A stretch of 64,000 nucleotides of DNA. Origin: Protea cynaroides. Its lineage: Eukaryota > Streptophyta > Magnoliopsida > Proteales > Proteaceae. Location: NCBI GenBank assembly GCA_028583415.1, contig CM053266.1, positions 96,586,377 through 96,650,376 on the forward strand, in the 5' to 3' direction. How positions within the stretch are numbered: position 1 is the stretch's first letter; the number at the start of each line of letters is the position of its first letter. The position numbers were made by a program, and so were the translations under genes. The notes below the pieces were generated by a model, which ran no database searches, was not told where the DNA came from, and saw nothing but the letters and a program-made list of their open reading frames with translations. Below, in pieces: positions 10,431 to 21,147 of the stretch.

Positions 10431-13400
10431 TTACAACTCCCCCCAACTTATAAAAATTTCATCCTCGAAATTATACGTACCTCCTGAATCAAATAAGTGA
10501 GGGTATTGCTTTCTCATAGCATTTTCTTCTTCCCATGTAATTTCTTCGATGTCTCTACTTTTCCAAGTGACCTTAACATAATAGATATCTCGGTTGCGTA
10601 AACGTTGGACCTTTCGACTAGTGATTTCTGTTGGTGTTACTTCAAATGTCAATTCATCAGTCAATTCTGGCAAATCCTTTGTCAAGACATGCGTTGGGTC
10701 TTTGACATACTTCTTCAATAGGAAAATGTGAAATACGTCATGCACACTTGACATAGATGGTGGTAGTGCTAACTGATAAGCCACTTTTCCACGCGTAGCT
10801 AGAATTTCATATGGTCCGACATATCTTGGACTTAGTTTTCCTTTCTGTCCGAACCTCTTCAATCCTCACATAGGCGATACCTTCAGAAATACTTTATCAC
10901 CTACGACGAACTCTAGATCTCTTCGTCGAGTATCTGCATATTGCTTCTGACGGTTCTGAGCTGTTCTTACTCTTTCCTTGATGATGTCGACCACTCGACA
11001 AGTCTCTTCAACAAATTCCGGTCCAACAATACTACGTTCTCCAATTTCATTCCAAAACAAGGGAGTTCGACACTTCCTGCCATACAGTGCTTCATAAGGT
11101 GACATCTGTATAGTAGCCTGATAGCTGTTATTGTAAGCGAACTCGATCAATGGTAACTTTTCATCCCATGATCCCTTGAAATCAAGTACACATGCTCGTA
11201 GCATATCTTCTAGAATCTGAATTGTACGCTCGACCGTCCGTCCATGCGTGGGTGGAATGCGATCTTGAACTTCAACGTTGTACCCATAGCCTTTTGCAAT
11301 CCTTCCCAAAATTTAGAAGTAAATCGGGGATCTCTATCGGATAAAATACTTTCTGGTACACCGTGTAACCGAACAATATTATCCACATACAGCTTCGCTA
11401 ACCTTTCCAGTGTATACTGAGGTCGTATAGGTATGAAGCGAGCTGTTTTAGTCAGACGGTCCACAATCACCCAAACTGCGTCGACTACTCGAGGAGTCAA
11501 TGGTAGTCCCGTGACGAAGTCCATAGTGATGCAGTCCCGTTTCCATGCTAGTTCCGATAATGGCTGCAACAGTCCTGCGGGTCTTTGTCGCTCAGCCTTT
11601 ACTTGCTGACAATTTAGGCATTGAGACACGAACTTAGCTACATCTGCTTTCATTCCCCTCCACCAATATAATTTCTTCAGATCATGATACATTTTTGTAC
11701 TTCCAGGATGTATCGAAAAGATGGTGGTATGGGCTTCTTTCATCAGTCGGTGTCTAATGTCCATACTCTCTGTTTCAGGTACACATATTCTTTCTTTGTA
11801 TTTCAGTACTTTCTCGTCGTCCAAGGTGAACTCAAGGTTAGTCCTACCTTTCTCAATATCTTCTTGTACTGTTCTCAGATAAGGATCTGCTTTGATAGCT
11901 GTCTTCACTTCATCCACTATACCCGGTATAATCTTCAATGCCGCGAACATATTTGAAAACCGATGAATAAATCTTTGGTTAGCTGATTCATCCGTTGTAT
12001 CTATCACAAACTGCTCATTGCCGTGATTGAATACTATTCCGTTGGTACACATTTCTGCAGTCGTGCTAACTTCTCCTTGAGATTTAATCACTGCTTTTCT
12101 GCTTAATGCATCCGCTACTACGTTCGCTTTTCCCAGATGATACTGGATATCACAATCATAGTCTTTTAATAGTTTCAGCCATCTTCTTTGTTTCATATTC
12201 AACTCCTTCTGATTAAATAAATAAGTAAGACTTTTATGGTCCGACTTAATCTGAAACTTCTCTCCGTATAGGTAATGTCTCCATATCTTGACAACATGCA
12301 CTACTGCCGCTAACTCCAAATCATGAGTGGGATAATTTTTCTCATGTACCTTTAACTGTCTTGAAGCATAAGCAATCACTTGCTCTCCTTGCATGAGCAC
12401 ACATCCTAATCCCAATCCCGATGCATTAGTGTATAAAGTAAATGTCTGTCCTGGAACGGGAATGGTCAAAATCGGGGCGGATATCAATCTGGCCTTCAAT
12501 GTCTAGAAGCTCTTCTCACATTTATCCGTCCACACAAACTTTTCACCTTTCTTGGTCAAACTGGTGAGAGGTACGGCAATCTGAGAATAATCTTCTACGA
12601 ATCTCCGATAATAACCAGCTAGACCCAGAAAACTTCTAATTTCTGAAATGCTCTTTGGTGCTTCCCACTTCACAATAGCCTCGATTTTGCTGGGGTCCAC
12701 TTTGATTCCTTCGGCGGATACTACATGGCTTAGGAATGCGACTTCACTTAGCCAAAACTCGCACTTTGAAAATTTGGCATATAGCTTCTCTTTCCTTAAC
12801 CGCTGTAGGGCTGCGTTTAGGTTCTTGATATGGGTTTCCTTGTCCTTGGAGTATACCAATATGTCATCAATAAATATTATAACCGACGTATCCAGCATAT
12901 CGTGGAAAACTCGGTTCATAAGTTCCATGAACGTTGCCGGGGCATTAGTTAATTCGAAAGACATCACCAAAAATTCATAATGTCCATATCTGGTCCCGAA
13001 TGCTGTCTTCGAATGTCCCCTTACTTAATCTTCAGCTGGTGGTAGCCCGATCGAAGATCGATTTTAGAAAATACTCTTGCTCCTTGTAACTGATCGAACA
13101 AGTCATCGATCCGAGGTAGTGGGTATCGATTCTTGATTGTCAGTTTGTTCAACTCCCGATAGTCGATACATAATCGAACGCTACCATCATTCTTCTTTAC
13201 GAACAACACCGGTACCCCCCATGGAGATATACTGGGTCGAATATAACCCTTGTCCAGCAGTTCTTGTAATTGCACTTTTAATTCCTTTAGTTTAGTAGGA
13301 GCCATTCTATAAGGTGCCTTTGATACTGGTGCGGCTCCAGGTATCAGGTCTATTACAAACTCTGTGGCACGGTCGGGTGGTAATCTGGGTAGTTCCTCCG

Positions 13401-13935
13401 GAAATACGTCAGGATAATCTTGCACGACGTCAATGTCTTCCATTCGTGGTGCTTCCTTGGTTAGGTCGACCACTGATACTAGGTACCCGACTACTCCCTT
13501 CTCAAGGAACTTCTTAGCCTTTACTGCTGAAAGTATGAGCTTGCGTCTCCGGGGAAGTTTGGTTCCCGAGAAACTGAATTCTGCCCCTTCTTTGTCTTTG
13601 AATGTTAGCTTCTTCTCGGCGCATAACAGATTTGCAGAATGCCGGGCTAACCAATCCATTCCTAATATGACATCGAAGTCTGCCATCTCAAGTCGTATCA
13701 ATGTTGCATCTAAAATCTGTTCCCCAATGAGAACTGGACATGGTCCATAACCTTTTTCTAATTCCACTTCTAACCCCATCGGTGACTGTACAAGTAATTT
13801 GCAGTCTAATGTTTTGATGGGTAATTTTGTCTTCTTTCCAAATGACACAGATATAAATGACTGAGTAGTTCCAGAATCGAAGAGTACTCTGACGGGTACG
13901 CCATTTATAGGTACAATACCTGTGATTCATCTTTA
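10431..13935 (-). pseudogene. pol: Element D pol: protease, RT, RNase H, integrase, chromodomain
   Basis: Order on the minus strand: protease with VLFDSGTTQSF (near 13890-13860) and GMDWLARHSA; reverse transcriptase with VRLCIDYRELNKLTIKNRYP (near 13180) and FIDDILVYSKD (near 12860); RNase H with LYTNASGLGLGCVLMQGEQ and DHKSLTYLF; integrase with zinc-binding HPGSTKMYHDLKK..CLNCQQ, then the core with DFVTGLPLTPRVVDAVWVIV and LSDRDPRFTSKFWEGLQKAM; chromodomain-like end with VTWKSRDIEEITWEEENAM. Breaks: frameshift near 13020, TAG at 12500 (CAG to TAG), frameshift near 11240 in integrase, and TGA at 10863 (CGA to TGA). The terminal stop lies inside the LTR. Confidence 0.93.
10436..10450 (-). other. 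Polypurine tract of element D
   Basis: TAAGTTGGGGGGAGT on the minus strand, directly before the LTR start at 10435. Confidence 0.8.
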
Positions 13936-13989
13936 CTTAGTCTACATGCTCATTCAATGTATTTATAACTTTAAGAGTTTCAGTCATAT

Positions 13990-15150
13990 GTGACCACATC
14001 GGGTGATGCGGCCGCATCCTCGGACGTAACAGCATATACACGTCCCTGATGGAATTGTTTCTTGGGCTATGGGCATTCCCTTGCCATATGTCCCGGCTGG
14101 TTGCAGTTAAAACACTTCGGGGCTTCAGAATTTGGCTTTGGCTGAGGTTGAGCTGCGGGGGTAGTCTTGGTTGCAGCATTAAAATTCTGAGGACGGAAGG
14201 GCTTATACGTCCTGTTATTGCTTCCGTTGTAGGAGTTTTCGGCTGGCCTTTTGATGCCTTTGTTCTGAGTAAAATAACTCTCCTTCTGGCTCGATTCAAT
14301 CACTCGAGCAATCTGGACAGCTTCATTATAAATTTTCTTCTCTAAGCCCAGAACATTTTCTCTGATGCTTCCTCTTAGTCCCGTGACAAACCTACGGGTT
14401 TTGGTTTCTTCTTCTTGCATACTCAGTGGTGCGAAGAAAAATAGCTCTTCATAATGCTGTTGGTACGCATCCACTGACATCTGTCCCTGATAAAGACTCA
14501 GGAACTCCTTCTCCATCGAATCTCTGAAGCTTCGTGGATTTCCACCAATGATGTGCGTCGTCCTTTAGCATGAAGGTGGCACATAACACTTTCTCTTCCT
14601 CTGTAATAGTCATCATGAGGACGTTTCTCTCCATCTCGTCTATCCAGTGGGCTGGCCATAATGGATCAGACGGCTTGCCGTTGAATTCTTTGGGTTTTAT
14701 CTTCAAAAATCTCTCCACTAGTCGGGAGTGGTCCAGCTGATTCTGGGGGTTTGCCCCGAACATATAGGGTGGATACTGGTGATTCCCTTGAGCTGCTTCT
14801 GGAGCCTGCACTGGAATCTATGTAATCGGTTATTGAGGTGTCTGAGGAGCTGGGTGGTTACCCACCAGTGCTGTACTGGCTTGTCTTGTGTGCATGGGTG
14901 CAGCCTGAGTGGCTTAAAACATTATTCCCATGGAAACCTGCATCTGAGCCTGCGCGTGTTGCATCTGCTGCAGCTGCTGTGCCAGATTCATCACCACTGT
15001 TGCTAGCTCTGGTGGTGGAGGTGGCAAGTTTGTAGGGTTTACCGGTTCTGGATTTCCCGGCACATGGTTCTTCTCTTGACTAGTCTCCTCCACGGGTGGT
15101 GGTGGTGGGACTGTGTTTCGGGTCTGTCGGGTCACTCTACATCCAGACAT
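13990..15150 (-). pseudogene. gag: Element D gag
   Basis: Starts MSGCRVTRQTRNTVPPPPP at 15150. Pro/Gln-rich N-terminus, capsid-like DPLWPAHWIDEMER, then YEELFFFAP and GLRGSIREN, and a knuckle CFNCNQPGHMARECP (near 14110-14067). Breaks: TAA after MGIMF at 14914; further stops near 14820-14835; a deletion of roughly 100 bp after HHWWKS (near 14540), seen by comparison with C and B, that also shifts frame; TAG right after ARECP. At the gag-protease junction (near 13988) the splice-donor bases GG present in B are missing. Confidence 0.88.
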
Positions 15151-15285
15151 ATTTCCTTCTGAGATGGGTGGTGCCTGAAAATCATCAAATTAGTGAGAAA
15201 TCATTTATACTTCATATAGGCACGCTAACCGATATAAAATTCAAAATCCTCAATTCATTCTGTGAAAAATACTGTCTTTTCTATG

Positions 15286-15500
15286 TAGGGTCGATGGTGA
15301 GGGTCGATGGTATGTCCGACCCTTGGTATCCGACCCTGGGAATGACCTGTTCTTCCCGAGAGCTGAGGGTCGATGCGAAGGTCGATGGGTATCCGACCCT
15401 CAGTCCGACCCTCGATTTTCTGTAAGATTCCCGAGAGCTGAGGGTCGATGGGAGGGTCCATCCGAGGGTCGATGGTGTCAGTCGAATTGTCCGACCCTCG
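15286..15500. repeat. GAGGGTCGA inverted-repeat array between gag and antisense ORF (element D)
   Basis: About ten units of GGGTCGATG or CGACCCT in both orientations. The D family uses GAGGGTCGATGG where C and B use GGGGGTCGATGG, and both D LTRs carry the same GAGGG form. The position is homologous to 1300-1565 in C, 23015-23225 in B and 44050-44195 in F. Confidence 0.8.
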
Positions 15501-15581
15501 AACCAAAAATCAGTTTTTTAAGATCCGATTCTGGGTCATTTCTCACTATTCCTCCTCCGTTTCGACTCGTCTCTACTCTCT

Positions 15582-16096
15582 GAGTTGCTACAGTGCCACT
15601 CTACTATTTTTGGTCGGTTTAACTCCGGGTTTCAACGTCCACGTCATCCCTACAGGTATGTCTTCCCGTTTTTACCTGTTTTTAGGTTTTCTTTTCTAGG
15701 TTTCTGCCCGTTTAACTCATATTTTTCAACTAAACTTTTTCCAATCGTAAAAATTCGATTTTTATTGGGGGCTTTTGTTATTGGTGTCTCGAGGAATGAA
15801 AGCCCTCAAAAATTTTTGAGTTTCATCGGTTGGTTATCGAGAAACTTGAAATTTTCTCTTTTTGCCCTAATTTGTCGACATTTTCGATTTTTCTTGAATT
15901 TCTTCAAATTGGACATCGCCAGTTAAAATTTCCTACTGCATGTGGGTTGGAGGATATGTTTTAGCCTACGTAAGTTCTCATACCCACTTGTATGGTGAGA
16001 ATTTGAGGTTTTCTGGCCAACTTACGTCATTATTAAATAAATTTTGGATTTTTATCCTACTAACTCCTTGTTTCTTTTCTCTTTCTTATTTTGCAG
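15582..16096 (+). promoter_or_regulatory. Antisense-ORF leader with intron signals (element D)
   Basis: GAGTTGCTACAGT at 15582-15594, donor CCCTACAG|GTATGT at 15656, acceptor TTATTTTGCAG ending 16096, ATG at 16102. The implied intron is 441 bp. The donor matches plant consensus fully in this copy. Confidence 0.65.
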
Positions 16097-16101
16097 ATAC
16101 T

Positions 16102-17415
16102 ATGGCCCGTACCAAAGTACCCAGGGTGCGTGTTCCGCTTCGCTTCCGTTCGAATGAAGCCGAGGCACAGTATGCTGATTATGCCCGTAAGAAGGTTGAA
16201 GGGGGTCGCATGGTGAACTTGGCTGAGCTAGCCTTGTTCAATGTAGAGGGAGCTTTTGGTGATATGGGGTGGCTCCCTGTCATCACATATGATGCGTGCA
16301 CCTGTCCAGACTTGGTACGCCAGTTCTATTGTAATCTCCAGGTGGTGGGGAATTACAATGATGTGGAGAACGGTCAGGAGTTGCGCATCACCAGTTACGT
16401 CAAGGGGGTGCACATCTCCTTTGATTATCGGAAGCTGGCCGACCTATTGGGCATTCCCTATGATGGCCCCATGGTGTACTGTGCGCCGAGAGAGCCACAG
16501 TTTGTTGAGATGGAGATGAGAGCAGAGATCGACAACCAGTTGCTCCGTCCCGATAGATGGCAGATGAGAGCTTGCTACTTGCGTCCAGCTCCATGGGTCT
16601 TCTGCAAGATTATTCAGCACAATCTGATCCCACAAAGTGGGCACTATGAGAGGGTATCTCAGCTGACACAGTTCTTGATCTACAATATATGCACTCAACA
16701 GCCGGTCTGCCTTCCATACATCATCATGCAGACGATGATTAGTGCTACATTATCCGGTCATAGGGGTAATCTACCCTATGGACGCATGATTACAATGCTA
16801 CTGACCCGTCTGGGGGTGGATCTGGTAGATGAGAAGATCCAGGAGAAGACCTTCTCGTCACCTCTAGATTGGGAGGCTATCTGCAAGATGGGGCTGCGAG
16901 ATGCTGAGGTTAGTGATGAGGAGAGGAACGCGATGGTGCGCCCTCACACTCGGGTCGAGATGGCTGATGCTGCTGCTGCTAGAGCTCGTGGGGATCCGGT
17001 CGACGATGACGATCGTATGTATATGGACGTCGACTCGATACCACCGCCATCACCCACACATGCGGCTGGAGTTGGTACATCTTCTGTGGCGGCTCCTGTA
17101 CCTGAGGCTGGTCCTTCCCATTCGGTTGATCCTTTACTTCCACCTTCAGCCATGATGGAGATGCTGTAGGAGATCAGGGATGCTCAGCGCAGATCTGATT
17201 TGAGGATGGATGAGCTGTTGGCTACTCAGCACGCATCAGACGCGCGGATGGGAGAGCTCCTAGAGGTGCAGCGTGCGACTGATCAGAGGATAGCCGGTCT
17301 CATAGCTAGTCTCCAGACGACCCAGACCCAGGTGGCTTGGTTGACTAGGGACTATGCTTAGGACTATGACAGAGATCGTGAGGCCCTGCCTCCTCCTTCG
17401 CCTCCAGCTTCTTGA
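16102..17415 (+). pseudogene. Element D antisense additional ORF
   Basis: 438 codons from MARTKVPRV to PPPPSPPAS and stop. The frame also stays open upstream to 15940, but the acceptor at 16096 and conservation among copies favour the ATG at 16102. Domain with FGDMGWLPVITYDACTCPDL, VVGNYNDVE, ISFDYRKLADLLGI and CKIIQHNLIPQSGHYERVSQ; acidic patch DDDDRMYMDVDSIPPPSPTH; then heptad-like coiled coil (RMDELLATQ..RMGELLEVQ..RIAGLIASLQ). Only two stops (17167, CAG to TAG; 17359) and no frameshift, making it the best preserved gene in the window together with the B copy. It has no recognised catalytic motif. Plausible roles are DNA binding or an accessory of transposition; unproven. Confidence 0.78.
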
Positions 17416-17480
17416 TTTGTACTTTATTTTTCTTGTACTACAGAGTAACTGTCCGGGTTGTGGACTATACTCTGCTTTCG

Positions 17481-17481
<1 letters not shown>

Positions 17482-17530
<49 letters not shown>
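17482..17530. repeat. (AT)n microsatellite downstream of D antisense ORF
   Basis: About 24 AT units just 3' of the antisense ORF. Homologous places in C (near 3668) and B (near 21062-21076) have only short TA runs, so it expanded in D. Confidence 0.95.
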
Positions 17531-17533
<3 letters not shown>

Positions 17534-17717
17534 TTGTTTCGATCTCATTGTTATGTAAACTTGTTTCTCTTTTTAATAGATGCATTATTCTCTTTTAGAT
17601 TTTGTCTCAAACATCACTGGTGCTTACAATGTGTTAATATTACTATTTTTATTTTTATCCTATCCCAGTTCACAATTGTGTTGAATGTATGCTAGTTCAG
17701 CGGACAAGGCCTGAGAT

Positions 17718-17729
17718 GCTCTGATGCCA
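17718..17729 (-). other. Primer-binding site of element D
   Basis: TGGCATCAGAGC on the minus strand, one base different from the initiator tRNA-Met complement TGGTATCAGAGC, three bases from the LTR. Confidence 0.85.
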
Positions 17730-17732
17730 AGT

Positions 17733-20032
17733 TGTCACACCCCAATTTTGGTCTAACCAGAATGGTGTAATGAACCGCTAATAAACCAACAGTTCAACCA
17801 GGATCTCAAATAGGCTATCCCCGTGTTATCTGAACCTCCATACATCCATGTCATAATCAGAGTAAATACACAATAGCGGAAGACTTATAATAAAATGAAC
17901 TGAGAAACTAAATGATATTAATAATTTAATAGCAAATTATTCTGTATTCAACTGAGACATAAATATTAAATATCAAATACATGTCTGAATAAAATCCAAT
18001 TAAAGAAACCTATAAAATATCTAATCAAATACACACGAGTTGCACTCGCAAGAGGAGTCGTGTGTATCCACTTCAGCTTCAACTTCCATAGCTGCCACAT
18101 TCTCGTATGCAGACGCATTCATGTAGTCTTCGACGGTATAACCTGCATCATCAACTAAAAATATTCAACGTCGAGGGGTGAGCACACAACACGGCTCAGT
18201 GAGTAGCCAAAACAATGCAACAATACATATGCATGCAAAAAGTCAATTTATATCTTTGGTCCGGTTTAAAGTTTACAGTATGCTATAGAAAGGTTGAGGT
18301 AGTCAAAGGTCGCGTTTATTGACTCCGCCTCTATACACGAGTGTGTGACGTTATCCGAAGATCACGTTTATCGTCAACTCACATGCACCCAATCATGAAC
18401 ATTATATAACAAAGGTTACGTTTATTGCTATATAGTGCCATACCAACATGTAAGCCCCTATTGGCGAGGGTTGCAAACTAGGCTCGCAACTAACCAATCC
18501 TAATGCCAAATAGTGTATCCAAGACCTCACCCCAGCATCCCTCAGAATGCCCATAGAGATAGAGCTAAGGCCCCCCGGTAGAGTCAGAGACTACAAGGAC
18601 CGAGACCACCTCCCCTGATACTCTACGACATAATAGTTCTGCTAAAGTAATGGCGATACGACGATGCCAATGCACAAGACTTGAGTTAGAGATAGAGCTA
18701 AAGTGCTGAGACCCGCCAAAGGTTAACGTTTATTGACGTTCTCATCACACCTTCCCTGATACTCGCTCGCATCAAGCACATCAACCACACACATACAAGC
18801 ACATGCGTATTCCTATCATCATCATCATCATGTTATAAACAATAAAGTAAATATGCATGAACAAGTAATAGAAATATTGGATGGCATGCTGTATGCACAT
18901 TACAAACATATTCGCATAGAATCAAACATAGCATAGGACTCAAGAAATAGAAAACAGTTTATTATTAACCAATTTAGTTTGGGGTTAAGGTTCCTCACCT
19001 TAGCTTGCTATAAGATACTTTTCCAAGCTTTAAATTCACCTTTACAATGTTATTATATTGCTAGAAGACCTAACAAAATCGATAGAATTTAATTAGAATT
19101 TATTCAGAATTAAAAACCATTCTGTCAACTGAGGGTCGATGCTAGGGTCGATGATAGGGTCGATGGGTCTATCAACCCTCCCTTCTTTCTGGACTTCCCG
19201 AATGCTGAGGGTCGATGGTCAGAAACACCTAGGGTCGGATGGTCATCGACCTTGGGTGCGACCCTCGGTGCACTCTGGTCTAATTTCTACTTTTTAATCC
19301 ATTCTTCGTGTTTGGGGTCCTATGGTTTGTTCCCACATTCCATTAAACATTCATTCCATGGTCTGAAACCATGAATCATCCTCCAAGATGGCTTTCATGC
19401 ATTCTCCTAGGGTTTTTCATGAAAACCTAACCATGGATGGATGGTTTGGGTTTCTCCGAGATCACTCTCTCTCCAATAACTATCTTAAGGTCTGTAGAAA
19501 CTCAGGGAATTAGTATCCATACCTGAGAAGATTAATCTTTCTCTATAACTCTTCTCCTTTTTGCTAGGTTCTCTTCCTGGCCTCTCTTCTTCCTCTTTTC
19601 CTTCTCCTCTCTTTCTCTCAATTCAATTGGGGTTGTGAAAGGAGTGAAAGTGGCTTAGGGACGTCCTTTAAATAGACTAGGAACATCCTAAATAAGTCCC
19701 ATTAAGATTTGGAAAGAATCCCAATCGAAAAATATAGAAATTTCTTAATTTCTATATTCGGCAGGAACCGAGGGTCGATGGGAGGGTCGATGACCCCGTT
19801 GACCCTAGGGTCTTAAGCTGTCCGACCCTCCCTCCAAAACCGAGGGTCTGACTTTCTGTTTTGGGAGGTCCGACCCTGGGTATGCGACCCTTCCTCTATT
19901 TTAAGTTTTTTTGGGTCGATTTGATATCTAGGATCTCGATCTCCTTCACGCCCTTGGTCCATTTGACTCGACCATGATGAGTAAACCTGGTTCAAGGTGG
20001 TAAGACCGGGTTAGATTGACATGGGTCTTACA
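17733..20032 (-). repeat. 5' LTR of element D
   Basis: 2300 bp. Array 1 at about 19764-19889, TATA-like box 19666-19675, array 2 at about 19129-19268, ATC tract at about 18815-18830. The small ORF at 18021-18155 keeps the full motif SCECNSCVFD. Near-identical to 8144-10435. Confidence 0.93.
18021..18155 (-). CDS. LTR small ORF, intact CxCxxC copy (element D, 5' LTR)
   Basis: 45 codons: VDDAGYTVEDYMNASAYENV, then AAMEVEAEVDTHD and SSCECNSCVFD with stop. Differs from the D 3' LTR copy at Tyr/Cys in the motif and at Glu/Gly after SAY. Function unknown; a small metal-binding peptide is one possibility given the three cysteines. Confidence 0.5.
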   Translation of the reverse strand, partial: VDDAGYTVEDYMNASAYENVAAMEVEAEVDTHDSSCECNSCVFD

Positions 20033-20962
20033 TATATTGTGCCATAGCCTATTCAAGTCATGTCCACTGACGTCGTCGTATCGCCATTACCTTAGCAGAA
20101 CTATTATGTCATAGAGTATCAGGGGAGGTGGTCTCAGTCCTTGTAGTCTCTGACTCTACCGGGGGGCCTTAGCTCTATCTCTATTGATGTTCTGAGGGAT
20201 GCTGGGGTGAGGCCTTGGATACACTATTTGGCCCAGTTTGCAACCCAAGCCAGCAGGGGTTTATTTGTTGGTATGATATCAACCGGTACAGCCATGACCA
20301 TTTTTCATGGGGTGTATATTGTGCCATTCTGGGTGCATGTGGGGCGATGGTGCCGTTTTCATTGGGCATTTCCACACACTCATTTATAGAGGTGCGATGG
20401 CCACCTATCCTTTCTATAGGACATTGCAAACTTTAAACCAGACCAAAGATATTATTTGACTGCATGCACATGTATTGTTGCATTGTTTTGTTTGCTCACT
20501 GAGCCATGATGTGTGCTCACCCCTCGACGTTAAATATTTTTAGTTGATGATGCAGGTATTACCGTCGAAGATTATATAAATGCTCCTGTGTACGGGAACG
20601 TGGCGGCGATGGAAGTGGAAGATGCATTGGATACACATGACTCCTCTTGCGAGTGCAACTCATGTGTATTCGACTAGATATTTTCTAGATTTCTTTATTT
20701 GGATTTATTAAGGACATGTATTTGATATTTATTTATGTCTCAGTTGATACAGATTAATTTGCTATTTAAATATTAATATCACAGTAGATTCTCAGTTTAT
20801 TTTACTAGAAAACTTCTGCTATTGTGTATTTACTCTGATTATGAATGTGGATGTATGAAGTTTAGATCAGTCGGATACCATCTGTACGAGATCCTGGTTG
20901 AACCGTTGGTTTGCTAGCAGTTCATCACACCATTCTGAAGTGTACGGAATTGGGGTGTGACA
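20033..20962 (+). repeat. Central (shared) LTR of element B, right part
   Basis: Continues the LTR from 8143 after the second TATAT copy and ends GGGGTGTGACA at 20962. Without D and one TSD copy the LTR is about 2243 bp. Includes the small ORF 20543-20677. The next bases enter the internal region without any primer-binding site. Confidence 0.9.
20543..20677 (+). CDS. LTR small ORF (B central LTR)
   Basis: 45 codons: VDDAGITVEDYINAPVYGNV, AAMEVEDALDTHD, SSCECNSCVFD, stop. Compared with the B 3' LTR copy at 30048-30182, many differences are synonymous (for example ACC/ACA Thr, GTC/GTT Val, CCT/CCG Pro, TAC/TAT Tyr, GCG/GCT Ala, TCT/TCA Ser, TGT/TGC Cys). This pattern suggests past selection on a protein. 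The reading frame upstream of TTTTTAG is one base out of register relative to the 3' LTR copy. Confidence 0.5.
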   Translation, partial: VDDAGITVEDYINAPVYGNVAAMEVEDALDTHDSSCECNSCVFD

Positions 20963-21147
20963 ATAAACATCTGTGGTTTTTGAGACTAAACTGAAAGAGA
21001 ATAATGCATCTATTAAATGAGAAACAAATTTATATACAACCAAAAGGAATAACAAATGTTTTTATATATATATATAATTAAAGCAGAGTACAGTCCACAG
21101 TCCGGACAGTTACTCTAAAATACAAAAAGAGAAATAAAAGAAGTACA
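20963..21147 (+). other. Leader of second B unit with primer-binding site deleted
   Basis: Sequence directly after the LTR (AATAAACATCTGTGG) aligns with D sequence about 110 bp from its LTR. The intervening leader with the primer-binding site and its TGGTATCAGAGC is absent. The remainder is AT-rich and lies 3' of the antisense ORF. Confidence 0.7.

Larger units (their letters stand above)
8144..10435 (-). repeat. 3' LTR of element D
   Basis: 2292 bp; on the minus strand it runs from TGTAAGACCC (10435) to GGGTGTGACA (8144). Array 1 at about 10163-10292, TATA at 10061-10070, array 2 at about 9537-9664, ATC tract at about 9218-9238, small ORF at 8432-8566. Confidence 0.93.
8144..20032 (-). mobile_element. 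Element D: structurally complete Ty3/gypsy chromovirus with antisense ORF
   Basis: 11,889 bp, minus orientation, with both LTRs (2292 and 2300 bp), polypurine tract, pol, gag, antisense ORF, primer-binding site and an exact 5-bp TSD. It is nested in the central LTR of B. The LTRs look highly similar by eye, with most differences being C/T or G/A transitions. All genes carry stops or frameshifts, so it could only move with help in trans. Family array core is GAGGGTCGA, at all three array positions. Confidence 0.95.

Noticed and set aside
13021..13750. Plus-strand frames overlapping D pol (for example 13433-13750, 14049-14345)
   Set aside because: Mirror frames of conserved pol and gag codons without independent conservation.
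10431..15150. Integrated pararetrovirus or retrovirus with envelope or movement protein
   Set aside because: Gag-Pol order is PR-RT-RH-IN-chromodomain with LTRs and tRNA-Met priming; no movement- or envelope-like ORF follows integrase. A Ty3/gypsy chromovirus fits fully.
15940..16101. N-terminal extension of the D antisense ORF to 15940
   Set aside because: The segment lies in the candidate intron, is not conserved in other copies and precedes the acceptor TTGCAG.
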